Shown one piece after another: positions 22,058 through 31,300 of a DNA stretch of 31,693 bases. Each line of letters opens with the position of its first letter. Position 1 is the first letter of the stretch. The DNA lies in contig CAIOXF010000276.1 in the NCBI GenBank assembly GCA_903862155.1, positions 1 through 31,693 on the forward strand, given 5' to 3'. The translations under genes and the position numbers were made by a program. Below the pieces are notes generated by a model. The model was not told the DNA's origin, ran no database searches, and was given only the letters and a program-made list of their open reading frames with translations. This DNA comes from an uncultured cyanobacterium (GTDB lineage Bacteria > Cyanobacteriota > Cyanobacteriia > PCC-6307 > Cyanobiaceae).

Positions 22058-25000
22058 TCAGATGGCGCCCTTGGGTGCCGGATTGAGCCCGGCATTGCCG
22101 CTGTAGAGGGCGGCGGTGCGATTCACGTTGCGCAGCGGAATGCCGTCGGCGGTGGCCATGCCCCGCAGGTAGGGCACGGTGTTCTGGCCAAAGGCAATGG
22201 CGTACTCCTGGCTATTGAGCAGCTCGTCGAGGGCGGCCCGCTGGCCCTTGGTGCCGCGGGTGGCCAGGTACCGGCTCACTTCGGCAGGCTGGGCTGCCCG
22301 GCCGAGCAGGGCCATATAGGCGGCTGATGCTGCCCGCAGCGGGGCCATGCGGTTGAGCCGTTGCTGGAACTGGTCGCTGCCTGCCAGTTGACCCACAAAA
22401 TCAGCCACGGTGAGCTGGCCGTTGCGGAACTGGGATTCGGCATCGCCGAGGCGCTCAGAGGCCAGGGGTACCCGGTTGAGCAGCTGGCGATAGCTCGACT
22501 CGATCGCCTCCTGAATCTGTTGCTCGCTGGCGGTGCGGCCCAGGGTCACGGGCCTGCCCAGGCTCTGCCGACGGGCGAAGCCCTGGGGCTGGCCAGCCTT
22601 GAGGGCCTGATCCATCGCTGCGCCGGGGAGCTTGGCCTGGGCTGAGATCAGCCCGTTGCTCACGGCGGCGCTCCAACCACCGGCGACGCCAATGCTGCGC
22701 GCTGCCGGGACAGCTTTGAAGCCGGTGGTCACGCTGCCGGCGGTCCAGGCGCTGGCACCACCCGGGGTGCGGCTGAAGCTGCGGCTGGGAGCCGGCGCTT
22801 GGCGAATGGTGCCGGGGCCCTGGGCTGTCTGGGGCTTGGCGGGAGCCATGGCGGCTCCACCGGAAATCTTGGCGCTCCAGCTGCCAACGATCACCTGGCG
22901 GCGGTTGGGGAAGTTGCGCTGCACCAGGCTGCCGGGCGTGTTGACCACCTGGGTGGGTGCCACATCAGGCCGTTTGCGGGGGGTGACATCGGCGATGGCC
23001 TGCACATCCACCGGACGGTTGAGGGCCGGTACTTGGCGGGCGTTGCGATCGGCCGGGGTGATGAAGCGCTCGTAAGGAACGGTGTCTTCACCGAAGCTCT
23101 CGATGTACTCGCGGCTGTTCACCATGGCGTCGACCACGCCGTAGAAGCCCTTGCGGGCGGCGGTGTCGAAGTAGGAATCGATCTCCCAACGGCCGAAGGT
23201 GGGGCGGCCAATGATGCGGCGGTGCATCACCTCGATCGCCTTGGTGATGTACAGACCGCTCCAGTAGCGGCGGCGGAAGGCATCGGAGCGGGCCACCTGG
23301 CGCACGAATTCGCGCAGGGTGATGTCGCCGTTCTCGAGCTTGATCTCCTCCACCTTGTTGCGCTCACCGGCGTAACCGGCGTTGCCAAGGATCTGCACGT
23401 ACACCGCGTTGATGACGGACTGGGTGCTGGCCTCGGTGGTGCGCACGCTCGGCTGGCCGCCACGACGGGGCACGGAGTTGCCGCCGGTGGCGATCTGCTG
23501 CAGACGCATCACCTTGGGGCCCACGCGCCGCGGGGTGGCCTTGCGGAACTGTGGCGTGTTCATCTGCCCCGGCTGGGCCATGCCATTGCCCACCAGGATC
23601 CGGCGGCTGTCGTAGCTGAACGGTGCCGGCCGGGTGGCCACGTTGGCCGTGCCCGAGGGGAAGATCGCGCCGTAGGTGAGCGCGAGGGGATCGTTGCCGC
23701 CGCCGTAGGGGTGCTGGTCGGCGAAGGGTTGGCGGTACGAGGCGTAGAGCGTCACGTACTGCGGTGCGCCTTCGAAGGGGGCGCTGAAGCGGAACAGCTT
23801 GCGGTTGCTGCCCCAGCCGGCGCTCTCCTGCGCTTCTTCGCCGATGTCGCGCAGGTAGGGAACCGTTTCCTCGCCGAACACCTGGGCGTACTCCATCGAG
23901 TTCACCAGGCAATCCACCAGGCCCTTGAGGCCTTGGGCGCTCACGATGTCGAAGTAATAGGTGAACTCCTCACGGGAGCTGATGCCCCGGCCAAGGAAAT
24001 GGCGGAAGGCCAGCTCCACGGCGCGGCTGTTGGAGAAGCGTCGGTAGAACTGCTTCTGGTACTCCTTGCTACGGCCGAGGGCTCGGATGAATTCGCGCAT
24101 CGAGATCTGGCCCTGGCGCACCTGGGTGGCCTCCACGGGGCACACCACCAGGCTGTAGCCCTTCTGGATGTCGCGCTCGAACACCTGGCGGTAGGCCGCG
24201 CGGATCACCTCAGCCTTCTGGGCTCCGGTCATGCCGGGCTTCATGTTGTAGCGCTGGGCCTTGCCCTGGGCAGCGAGGGCATAGGTGGCCGGCAGTTGCA
24301 GGCCCTGGTTCACCGGGCTGCCAAGGCGCTGACGGGCCGAGGGGGTGGCCACCTCCAGTTCGGCGATCAGCACGTTGAAGTACTCGATCACCAGCTTGCG
24401 GGCTTCGGGCTGGTCTTTGAGCAGGCCGGCTGCAGCGGCGCGCATCTCCTGCAGGGCCACGTTGGTGGCAGCCAGGGAACAGGCCTTCTCGAGCACGTCG
24501 CGCAGGCCGCGGGTGTTCACGGTGAGGATGCTGGGATCGCCGGCCACGAGGGCATAGCCCACGTAGCGCAGGAACCAGGCCAGGTCGCGCAGCGACTTCT
24601 TCATCCGCTCGGTGCCGTACCGGCCCACCGCGATCGGGCTGAAGCCGGTGGGCAGCACCACGCGCACATCGGCGTCGCCACCGGCACCCTCAAGCAGCCG
24701 GGTGAGGAAGTTGCCGCTGCTAGCGGCACCGCCGGCGAAGGTTTGCACCGACTGCTGGAAGGCCACTTGGTCGGCGGCCAGGGGGGTGCCGTCGGACGCG
24801 GTGGCTGTGCTCAGCGGCGCATCCAGATAGGAGAGCGGGGTGCCGCCAGAAAAGATGCGGTTGGCCGCCTTGGCCACGATGAAGTCGGCGTTGGCCGAAA
24901 TGCGGCGCGCGGCCTCAACCCGCAGCTGGCCGCTCTGGAAAAAGGTGATCAGGTTGTCGAGCTCGCCCCCATCGGGGAAGCGATCCTGTTGCTCCGCCTG

Positions 25001-25078
25001 ACGAACGCTGGAGAGCGGCAGGGTGTCGTAGCGCTGGGGCGAAACCCTTGTGCTGCCGCTGCTGGCGGTCACGGTCAT
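22058..25078 (-). CDS. apcE: Phycobilisome core-membrane linker ApcE (LCM)
   Basis: A 1006-residue anchor protein and terminal energy emitter. The N-terminal phycobiliprotein-like domain (about 20-240) lacks the usual bilin cysteine (KKSLRDLAWFLR, with Ser162); the alternative LCM site is Cys200 in LEKACSL. The domain is interrupted by a loop around residues 78-145. Three linker (REP) domains follow at about 285-410, 555-672 and 853-972, each ending in a GEETVPYLR-like motif. Three repeats predict a three-cylinder core. The open frame continues to 25249, but MTVTASSGSTRVSPQRYDTL at 25078 is the family start. It is divergent from the methyltransferase gene. Confidence 0.96.
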   Translation of the reverse strand: MTVTASSGSTRVSPQRYDTLPLSSVRQAEQQDRFPDGGELDNLITFFQSGQLRVEAARRISANADFIVAKAANRIFSGGTPLSYLDAPLSTATASDGTPLAADQVAFQQSVQTFAGGAASSGNFLTRLLEGAGGDADVRVVLPTGFSPIAVGRYGTERMKKSLRDLAWFLRYVGYALVAGDPSILTVNTRGLRDVLEKACSLAATNVALQEMRAAAAGLLKDQPEARKLVIEYFNVLIAELEVATPSARQRLGSPVNQGLQLPATYALAAQGKAQRYNMKPGMTGAQKAEVIRAAYRQVFERDIQKGYSLVVCPVEATQVRQGQISMREFIRALGRSKEYQKQFYRRFSNSRAVELAFRHFLGRGISSREEFTYYFDIVSAQGLKGLVDCLVNSMEYAQVFGEETVPYLRDIGEEAQESAGWGSNRKLFRFSAPFEGAPQYVTLYASYRQPFADQHPYGGGNDPLALTYGAIFPSGTANVATRPAPFSYDSRRILVGNGMAQPGQMNTPQFRKATPRRVGPKVMRLQQIATGGNSVPRRGGQPSVRTTEASTQSVINAVYVQILGNAGYAGERNKVEEIKLENGDITLREFVRQVARSDAFRRRYWSGLYITKAIEVMHRRIIGRPTFGRWEIDSYFDTAARKGFYGVVDAMVNSREYIESFGEDTVPYERFITPADRNARQVPALNRPVDVQAIADVTPRKRPDVAPTQVVNTPGSLVQRNFPNRRQVIVGSWSAKISGGAAMAPAKPQTAQGPGTIRQAPAPSRSFSRTPGGASAWTAGSVTTGFKAVPAARSIGVAGGWSAAVSNGLISAQAKLPGAAMDQALKAGQPQGFARRQSLGRPVTLGRTASEQQIQEAIESSYRQLLNRVPLASERLGDAESQFRNGQLTVADFVGQLAGSDQFQQRLNRMAPLRAASAAYMALLGRAAQPAEVSRYLATRGTKGQRAALDELLNSQEYAIAFGQNTVPYLRGMATADGIPLRNVNRTAALYSGNAGLNPAPKGAI

Positions 25079-25121
25079 TGACGGAGAGCGAGCCGGGCTT
25101 GGGCACGTTACGGCTCGCCAT

Positions 25122-25140
25122 TGGGGCCTTTCGGGCCCCA
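25122..25140. other. GC-rich hairpin in the apcE upstream region
   Basis: TGGGGCC-TTTCG-GGCCCCA can fold into a 7-bp stem with a 5-base loop. It lies 44-62 bases upstream of the apcE ATG and 75 bases before the methyltransferase ATG. No T-run follows on either strand, so it is more likely a leader structure in the apcE mRNA than a terminator. Confidence 0.55.
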
Positions 25141-25214
25141 TGAACAAATGTTTGCAGCCTCTCTGGGGCCGTAGCCGGGGCCATGAAAAGCTCCCCCCAT
25201 TCCGATCGCCAGCC

Positions 25215-26411
25215 ATGCCCGAGGCGACCCAGCCCCGCGATGCCGCCACTCCGGTGGTGAGCGCCTTCTACGACCGCTTCCCCTACCCCGGCGATCCGCT
25301 CCAGGACGGCCCCCCGCCTGGATACAACTGGCGCTGGTGTGTCGACAGCGCCACGGCCATGGCCCGGGGCGCAATCCACCAAAGGCCCTGGCGCATCCTC
25401 GATGCCGGCTGCGGTACCGGTGTGAGCACGGATTACCTGTGCCATCTGAACCCCGGATCTGCCGTGCTGGCAGTGGATATCAGTGGTGGCACGCTGGAGG
25501 TGGCCCGTGAGCGCACCCGTCGCTCCGGGGCCGCAGCCCAGGTGAGCGAGCTGCGGATCGAGCAACGAAGCCTGCTGGATCTGGAAGGGGAAGGCCCTTT
25601 CGACTACATCAATTCCGTGGGGGTGCTGCATCACCTGCGGGAGCCCGAGGCTGGCCTGCGCGCCCTGGCCGATCGGCTCGCCCCAGGCGGGGTGCTTCAC
25701 CTTTTCTTGTATGCCGATGGCGGCCGTTGGGAAATCCATCGCACCCAGAAGGCCCTCACCCTGATGGGCGTGGGCACCGGAGCCGAGGGCCTGCGGCTTG
25801 GGCGCCAGCTGTTCACCGATCTGCCTGAAGCGAACCGCCTGCGCCGCCATCACGAACAGCGCTGGGCCCTCGACACCACGGCGGACGCCAACTTCGCTGA
25901 CATGTACCTGCACCCGCAGGAAACCAGCTACGACATCACGCGCCTGCTCCAGTTCGTGGGCAGTGCCGGGCTCCACTTCGCCGGCTTCTCCAACCCGGAG
26001 GTGTGGGATCCGGCCCGCCTGCTCACGGGCGAGCTGCTGGAGCGTGCCCGTGCCCTGCCTGAGCTGGAGCAGTGGCTGCTGGTGGAAGCGCTCGATCCCG
26101 ATATCAGCCATTTCGAGTTTTTCCTCACCCCGGAGCCGGTGCAGCGCCCCGACTGGAGCGACAGCCCACAACTGCTGGCAACCGGTTTCCTGCGCAACCG
26201 CTGCCTGTGGGGCTGGCCGTCGGCGAGCCTGCTGGGTCCCGATCTGATGCCGCTGGCCCTCGAGGACGCCGACCTGCCCCTGGCCGTGGCGGCGGACGCT
26301 GCCCCCGCCACACCTCTGCAGGCCCTTGATCTGGCCATGGATCCCCAGGAGCGTTGTGAACGCGCACGGCGTTTGATCGGCCAGAGGGTGCTTTTACCGG
26401 TGGTGGGCTGA
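25215..26411 (+). CDS. Class I SAM-dependent methyltransferase, substrate unknown
   Basis: A 398-residue protein. After an aromatic N-terminal segment (SAFYDRFPYPGDPLQ) there is a SAM loop ILDAGCGTGVSTDYL (61-75), an acidic motif II (VLAVDISGGTLEVARER) and INSVGVLHHLREPEAGLRAL as post-motif IV. The C-terminal half (about 170 residues) is not part of the methyltransferase fold and is probably a substrate-recognition region. The YDRFPYP opening also occurs in other bacterial methyltransferases with unknown substrates. The start at 25215 follows the apcE divergent region; an in-frame ATG at 25140 is an alternative. It precedes the ATP synthase operon by about 80 bases. Confidence 0.8.
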   Translation: MPEATQPRDAATPVVSAFYDRFPYPGDPLQDGPPPGYNWRWCVDSATAMARGAIHQRPWRILDAGCGTGVSTDYLCHLNPGSAVLAVDISGGTLEVARERTRRSGAAAQVSELRIEQRSLLDLEGEGPFDYINSVGVLHHLREPEAGLRALADRLAPGGVLHLFLYADGGRWEIHRTQKALTLMGVGTGAEGLRLGRQLFTDLPEANRLRRHHEQRWALDTTADANFADMYLHPQETSYDITRLLQFVGSAGLHFAGFSNPEVWDPARLLTGELLERARALPELEQWLLVEALDPDISHFEFFLTPEPVQRPDWSDSPQLLATGFLRNRCLWGWPSASLLGPDLMPLALEDADLPLAVAADAAPATPLQALDLAMDPQERCERARRLIGQRVLLPVVG

Positions 26412-26489
26412 CCCTGCCGGGATCCCTTGTGGAGACAGGCGAGTTGGGGCTGCGTGATAGGTTGCTGCCGCTTTTCGACTCCTTCGATA

Positions 26490-26933
26490 GTGCAGGCAGC
26501 TCTTGCCGCCACGCCCGAAGGCGTCGCCCCTGAGGACGCTTCCGCCACTGCGGTGACGGATGCCATTCCGGTGAGTGAAGCGGGTGCGGCCGATCCCATG
26601 GCCGATTACGCCCGCCTTCAGCGTCGTCTGATGCTGGCCACGGCCGCGGTTTCCGTTCTGGTTGTGGCCGTCACCTGGGTGGTCTTCGGAGGCCTAGCGG
26701 CCCGCAGCTTGCTTCTCGGCTCCTGCTGCGGCCTGCTCTATCTGCGGCTTCTCGCCCGCAGCGTGGCCCGCCTTGGCCCCGGTTCCCGATCGGTCGGTCG
26801 CTTCCAGCTACTGGTTCCGGTTCTGTTGGTGGTGGCCTCCGCCCGAATTCCGTCAATCCAGCTCCTGCCGGCCCTGGCCGGTTTCGTGCTCTACAAACCC
26901 GCCCTGCTGCTGCAGGCGGTCTTCGCTCCCTGA
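26490..26933 (+). CDS. atpI: ATP synthase protein I (AtpI)
   Basis: A small hydrophobic protein with four predicted spans in its last 100 residues (LMLATAAVSVLVVAVTWVVF; LLLGSCCGLLYLRLLARSVA; LLVPVLLVVASARI; LLPALAGFVLYKPALLLQAV). It occupies the first position of the atp operon, where AtpI is expected; AtpI assists assembly of the c ring. The start is uncertain. The GTG at 26490 gives 147 residues with a polar, alanine-rich leader; the ATG at 26598 (MADYARLQRRLM) gives 111 residues, nearer the size of other cyanobacterial AtpI proteins. It ends 14 bases before atpB. Confidence 0.8.
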   Translation: MQAALAATPEGVAPEDASATAVTDAIPVSEAGAADPMADYARLQRRLMLATAAVSVLVVAVTWVVFGGLAARSLLLGSCCGLLYLRLLARSVARLGPGSRSVGRFQLLVPVLLVVASARIPSIQLLPALAGFVLYKPALLLQAVFAP

Positions 26934-26947
26934 ACCACACCGTCCCC

Positions 26948-27676
26948 ATGGTTCCCCTGCCTCTTCACCTGCCGTTCGCTGAACTGGAGGTTGGCCAGCA
27001 GTTTTATTGGCAACTCGGCAATCTCCATCTCCACGGCCAGGTGTTCCTGAGCTCCTGGGTGGTGATCGGCGCGCTGCTCGCCCTCGTTGTGGTGGGCACC
27101 CGCAAGATGGAGCGCGACCCCCGTGGTGTCCAGAACCTGCTGGAGTTCCTCTGGGTTTATATCCGCGATCTGGCCCGTGAGCAGATCGGCGAGAAGGCCT
27201 ACCGCGACTGGCTGCCCTTCATCGGCACCCTGTTCCTGTTCATCTTTGTCTGCAACTGGGGCGGCGCCCTGATCCCCTGGAAGGTGATCGAACTCCCCAA
27301 TGGCGAGCTCGGTGCGCCCACCGCCGACATCAACACCACTGTGGCCATGGCCCTGTTGGTGTCCCTCTCGTATTTCTATGCCGGTCTGAGCCGCAAGGGC
27401 CTGCGCTACTTCGAGTACTACGTGGAGCCCACGCCGATCATGCTCCCGTTCAAGATCATCGAAGATTTCACCAAGCCCCTCTCCCTCTCCTTCCGTCTGT
27501 TCGGAAACATCCTTGCCGACGAACTGGTGGTGGGCGTGCTGGCCTTCCTGGTGCCGGTGATCGTGCCCCTGCCGGCCATGTTCCTGGGTCTGTTCACCAG
27601 TGCCATTCAGGCTCTGATCTTCGCCACCCTCGCCGCCAACTACATCGGTGAGGCGGTGCACGAAGAGCACCACTGA
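26948..27676 (+). CDS. atpB: ATP synthase F0 subunit a
   Basis: A 242-residue membrane protein forming the two proton half-channels beside the c ring. The essential arginine is Arg183 in SLSFRLFGN. The helices around NLLEFLWVYIRDLAREQIG and the C-terminal FTSAIQALIFATLAANYIGE are conserved. Subunit a is called AtpI in plastids and some cyanobacterial annotations. It is followed by a 150-base gap with a hairpin before atpE. Confidence 0.95.
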   Translation: MVPLPLHLPFAELEVGQQFYWQLGNLHLHGQVFLSSWVVIGALLALVVVGTRKMERDPRGVQNLLEFLWVYIRDLAREQIGEKAYRDWLPFIGTLFLFIFVCNWGGALIPWKVIELPNGELGAPTADINTTVAMALLVSLSYFYAGLSRKGLRYFEYYVEPTPIMLPFKIIEDFTKPLSLSFRLFGNILADELVVGVLAFLVPVIVPLPAMFLGLFTSAIQALIFATLAANYIGEAVHEEHH

Positions 27677-27724
27677 TCCATCGCCTTGACGGTTCTGACC
27701 GTCTGGCAAACTCATCGCGCGCAG

Positions 27725-27768
27725 GTCCGGGTGGAACCGGGCCCACTCCCTGAGGGGGTGTCCCGGAC
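27725..27768 (+). other. Intercistronic hairpin between atpB and atpE
   Basis: The mRNA can pair GTCCGGG (27725-27731) with CCCGGAC (27762-27768), and inside that CACTCCC (27744-27750) with GGGGGTG (27754-27760) around a 3-base loop, leaving a 12-base bulge on the left. It lies about 60 bases before the atpE ATG and could protect a processed atpE transcript or shape its translation. Confidence 0.6.
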
Positions 27769-27826
27769 GCGCCTCGCCCATTCCGCGCTCTTCCTGCGCT
27801 ACCCCCCACCCACTTCAAGTACTCCC

Positions 27827-28075
27827 ATGAGTGATCTGACCTCCGCCGCTTCCGTACTGGCCGCCGCTCTGGCCGTGGGCCTCGCCGCCATTGGCCCTGG
27901 TATCGGTCAGGGCACCGCAGCCGGTCAGGCTGTGGAAGGCATCGCCCGTCAGCCCGAGGCCGAAGGCAAGATCCGCGGCACCCTGCTGCTGTCCCTGGCC
28001 TTCATGGAAGCTCTCACCATCTACGGCCTGGTGGTTGCTCTGGTGCTGCTGTTCGCCAACCCCTTCGCCGGCTGA
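27827..28075 (+). CDS. atpE: ATP synthase F0 subunit c
   Basis: An 82-residue two-helix proteolipid, also called AtpH in plastids. The proton-carrying carboxylate is Glu61 in LAFMEALTIYG. Gln28 and the polar loop RQPEAEGKIRG (41-51) that contacts the central stalk are as in cyanobacterial c subunits, and the glycine pattern AIGPGIGQGTAAGQ packs helix 1. The frame is open to 27686, but MSDLTSAASVLAAALAVGLA is the family start. Hairpins lie on both sides of this gene. Confidence 0.96.
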   Translation: MSDLTSAASVLAAALAVGLAAIGPGIGQGTAAGQAVEGIARQPEAEGKIRGTLLLSLAFMEALTIYGLVVALVLLFANPFAG

Positions 28076-28085
28076 TCAGCGCTCG

Positions 28086-28114
28086 AAGGGAGGTCGCCAT
28101 TGGTGGCCTCCCTT
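28086..28114 (+). terminator. Strong hairpin after atpE, possible partial terminator
   Basis: AAGGGAGGTCGCC-ATT-GGTGGCCTCCCTT forms a 13-bp stem (two G-U pairs) with a 3-base loop, starting 10 bases past the atpE stop. It is followed by TCTCACTGATC, so the U tract is weak. It could attenuate transcription into atpG or block 3' decay, raising atpE mRNA relative to its neighbours. Confidence 0.65.
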
Positions 28115-28159
28115 TCTCACTGATCCCTCCTCTCTTCCACTCTCCGGCGCTCCCCTTCC

Positions 28160-28630
28160 ATGACCAGCTGGCTTCTGCTTGCCGAAGCAGGTGCACAGGA
28201 GGGAGGTCTGTTTGACCTCGACGCCACCCTGCCGCTGATGGCGGTTCAGGTGGTGCTCCTCACCCTGATTCTTAACGCCCTGTTTTTCCGCCCCGTGGGT
28301 CGGGCCGTGGAAGAGCGCGAGGGTTATATCGCCACCAGCCGTGCCGACGCCAAGCAGAAGCTGGCCCAGGCCCAGCGGCTGGAAGCTGACCTCACCGAAC
28401 AGCTCAAAGAGGCCCGCCAACAGGCCCAGCAGCTGATTGTTGAGGCTGAGCAGGAGGTTGACAAGCTCTACCGCGAGGCACTGGCTGCCGCCCAGGCTGA
28501 TGCCAACGCCACCCGCGAACAGGCTCGCCGTGAGATTGAGGCCCAGCGTGACCAGGCCCTGGCGTCGCTGTCGGCTGAATCCGATCGTCTTGGCGCCCTG
28601 ATCGTCGACCGTCTGCTGGCCGCCAAATGA
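28160..28630 (+). CDS. atpG: ATP synthase F0 subunit b'
   Basis: A 156-residue protein with an N-terminal membrane helix (LPLMAVQVVLLTLILNALFF, about 25-44) and then a long charged coiled coil rich in Ala, Gln, Glu and Arg. It is the b' partner of AtpF, and the b/b' pair is typical of photosynthetic bacteria. The FRPVGRAVEEREGYIATSRA block after the helix is diagnostic for b'. Some annotations call it atpF2. The stop overlaps atpF by four bases. Confidence 0.93.
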   Translation: MTSWLLLAEAGAQEGGLFDLDATLPLMAVQVVLLTLILNALFFRPVGRAVEEREGYIATSRADAKQKLAQAQRLEADLTEQLKEARQQAQQLIVEAEQEVDKLYREALAAAQADANATREQARREIEAQRDQALASLSAESDRLGALIVDRLLAAK

Positions 28631-29151
28631 TTGCTTCTCTCTCCACCGTTTTCGCCCACCACGGCGGCTTCGGTCTGAACCTCAACCCCCTCGACACCAA
28701 CCTCATCAACCTGGTCATTGTGATCGGGGTGCTGGTTTGGTTCCTCAAGGGTTTCCTTGGCGGGATGCTCGAGCGTCGCCGCCAGACCATCCTCAGCGAA
28801 CTCAACGATGCTGAGGAGCGTCTCAAATCCGCCAACGCTGCCCTGGCCCAGGCCCAGCAGGATCTCGCCGCTGCCCAGCAGAAGGCCGAACAGATCCGTG
28901 CCGATGGCAAGGCCCGCGCCGAGGCTGTGCGCGCCGACAGTGAGCGCCGCACCATCGAAGACATGGCCCGCCTGAAGCAAGACGCTGTGGCCGACCTCAA
29001 TGCTGAGGCCGCTCGCGTGTCCGACCTGCTGCGCCGCGAGGCTGCCCGCCAGGCCATTGAGAAGGCCCTGGCCTCCCTGCCCGGCAAGCTCGATGAGTCG
29101 GCTCAGGCCCGGCTGATCGACCAGTCCATCAACACGCTGGGGAACGCCTGA
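28627..29151 (+). CDS. atpF: ATP synthase F0 subunit b
   Basis: A 174-residue peripheral stalk subunit. A membrane helix lies at about 26-44 (LINLVIVIGVLVWFLKGFL), followed by a coiled coil with RRQTILSELNDAEERLKSAN and many Ala/Gln/Arg heptads to the C-terminus. Its ATG overlaps the b' stop (ATGA, 28627-28630), and its stop overlaps the delta gene start by one base, so b', b and delta are translated in a coupled way. Confidence 0.94.
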   Translation: MIASLSTVFAHHGGFGLNLNPLDTNLINLVIVIGVLVWFLKGFLGGMLERRRQTILSELNDAEERLKSANAALAQAQQDLAAAQQKAEQIRADGKARAEAVRADSERRTIEDMARLKQDAVADLNAEAARVSDLLRREAARQAIEKALASLPGKLDESAQARLIDQSINTLGNA

Positions 29152-29699
29152 TGCCTCTGCTCAACACCATCGCCACGCCTTACGCCGAGGCCCTGCTGCA
29201 GGTCACCGAGGCTCGCGAGGAAACCGACACGGTTGCGGCTCAAGCCAAGGCTGTTCTCTCCCTTTGGAACGAGAGCGCCGATCTGCGCGAGGCCATGGCT
29301 TCGCCGATTCTTGAGCCTGAAGCCAAGAAAGCTGCTGTTGTTGCCCTGTTCAAGGACGACATCACTCCTTCCTTCCAGAACCTGCTCAAGTTGCTGGCTG
29401 ACCGCCAGCGCATCGCAGTTCTGGATGCTGTGCTCACCCGCTATCTCGAGCTCTACCGCGATCTCCGCAACATCACCCTGGCCAAGGTGGTGTCGGCCCA
29501 ACCGCTCTCCGAGGAGCAACAGGCCCAGCTCAATTCCAAGGTGCAGGCGATTGCCGGCACCCAGGCTGTGGAGTTCGACCTTCACGTCGACCCCGCGTTG
29601 ATCGGCGGCTTCATCGTTTCGATGGGTTCCCAGGTGATCGACGCCAGCCTCTCTGGTCAGGTCCGTCGCCTCGGACTTGCGCTGGCTAAGGCGAGCTAG
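29151..29699 (+). CDS. atpH: ATP synthase F1 subunit delta
   Basis: A 182-residue delta subunit that caps the alpha/beta head and joins it to the b/b' stalk. The N-terminal helical domain (ATPYAEALLQVTEAREETDT, then FQNLLKLLADRQRIAVLDAV) and the C-terminal VDPALIGGFIVSMGSQVIDASLSGQVRRL block are both conserved. Often named atpD in cyanobacteria. It is followed by a 68-base pyrimidine-rich leader before atpA. Confidence 0.94.
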   Translation: MPLLNTIATPYAEALLQVTEAREETDTVAAQAKAVLSLWNESADLREAMASPILEPEAKKAAVVALFKDDITPSFQNLLKLLADRQRIAVLDAVLTRYLELYRDLRNITLAKVVSAQPLSEEQQAQLNSKVQAIAGTQAVEFDLHVDPALIGGFIVSMGSQVIDASLSGQVRRLGLALAKAS

Positions 29700-29767
29700 C
29701 CCCTTCCCCTCTCTCTTTCGCGTCCAGCCTCCCTTCTCCTCAGCTCCCCTAGCGGGGACTTCCCACC

Positions 29768-31285
<1,518 letters not shown>

Positions 31286-31300
31286 GCGAGGCACTAGTCG

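Noticed and set aside
22799..25081. 760-codon forward frame opposite apcE
   Set aside because: It is antisense to the highly conserved apcE gene, and its composition is typical of a GC-driven shadow frame.
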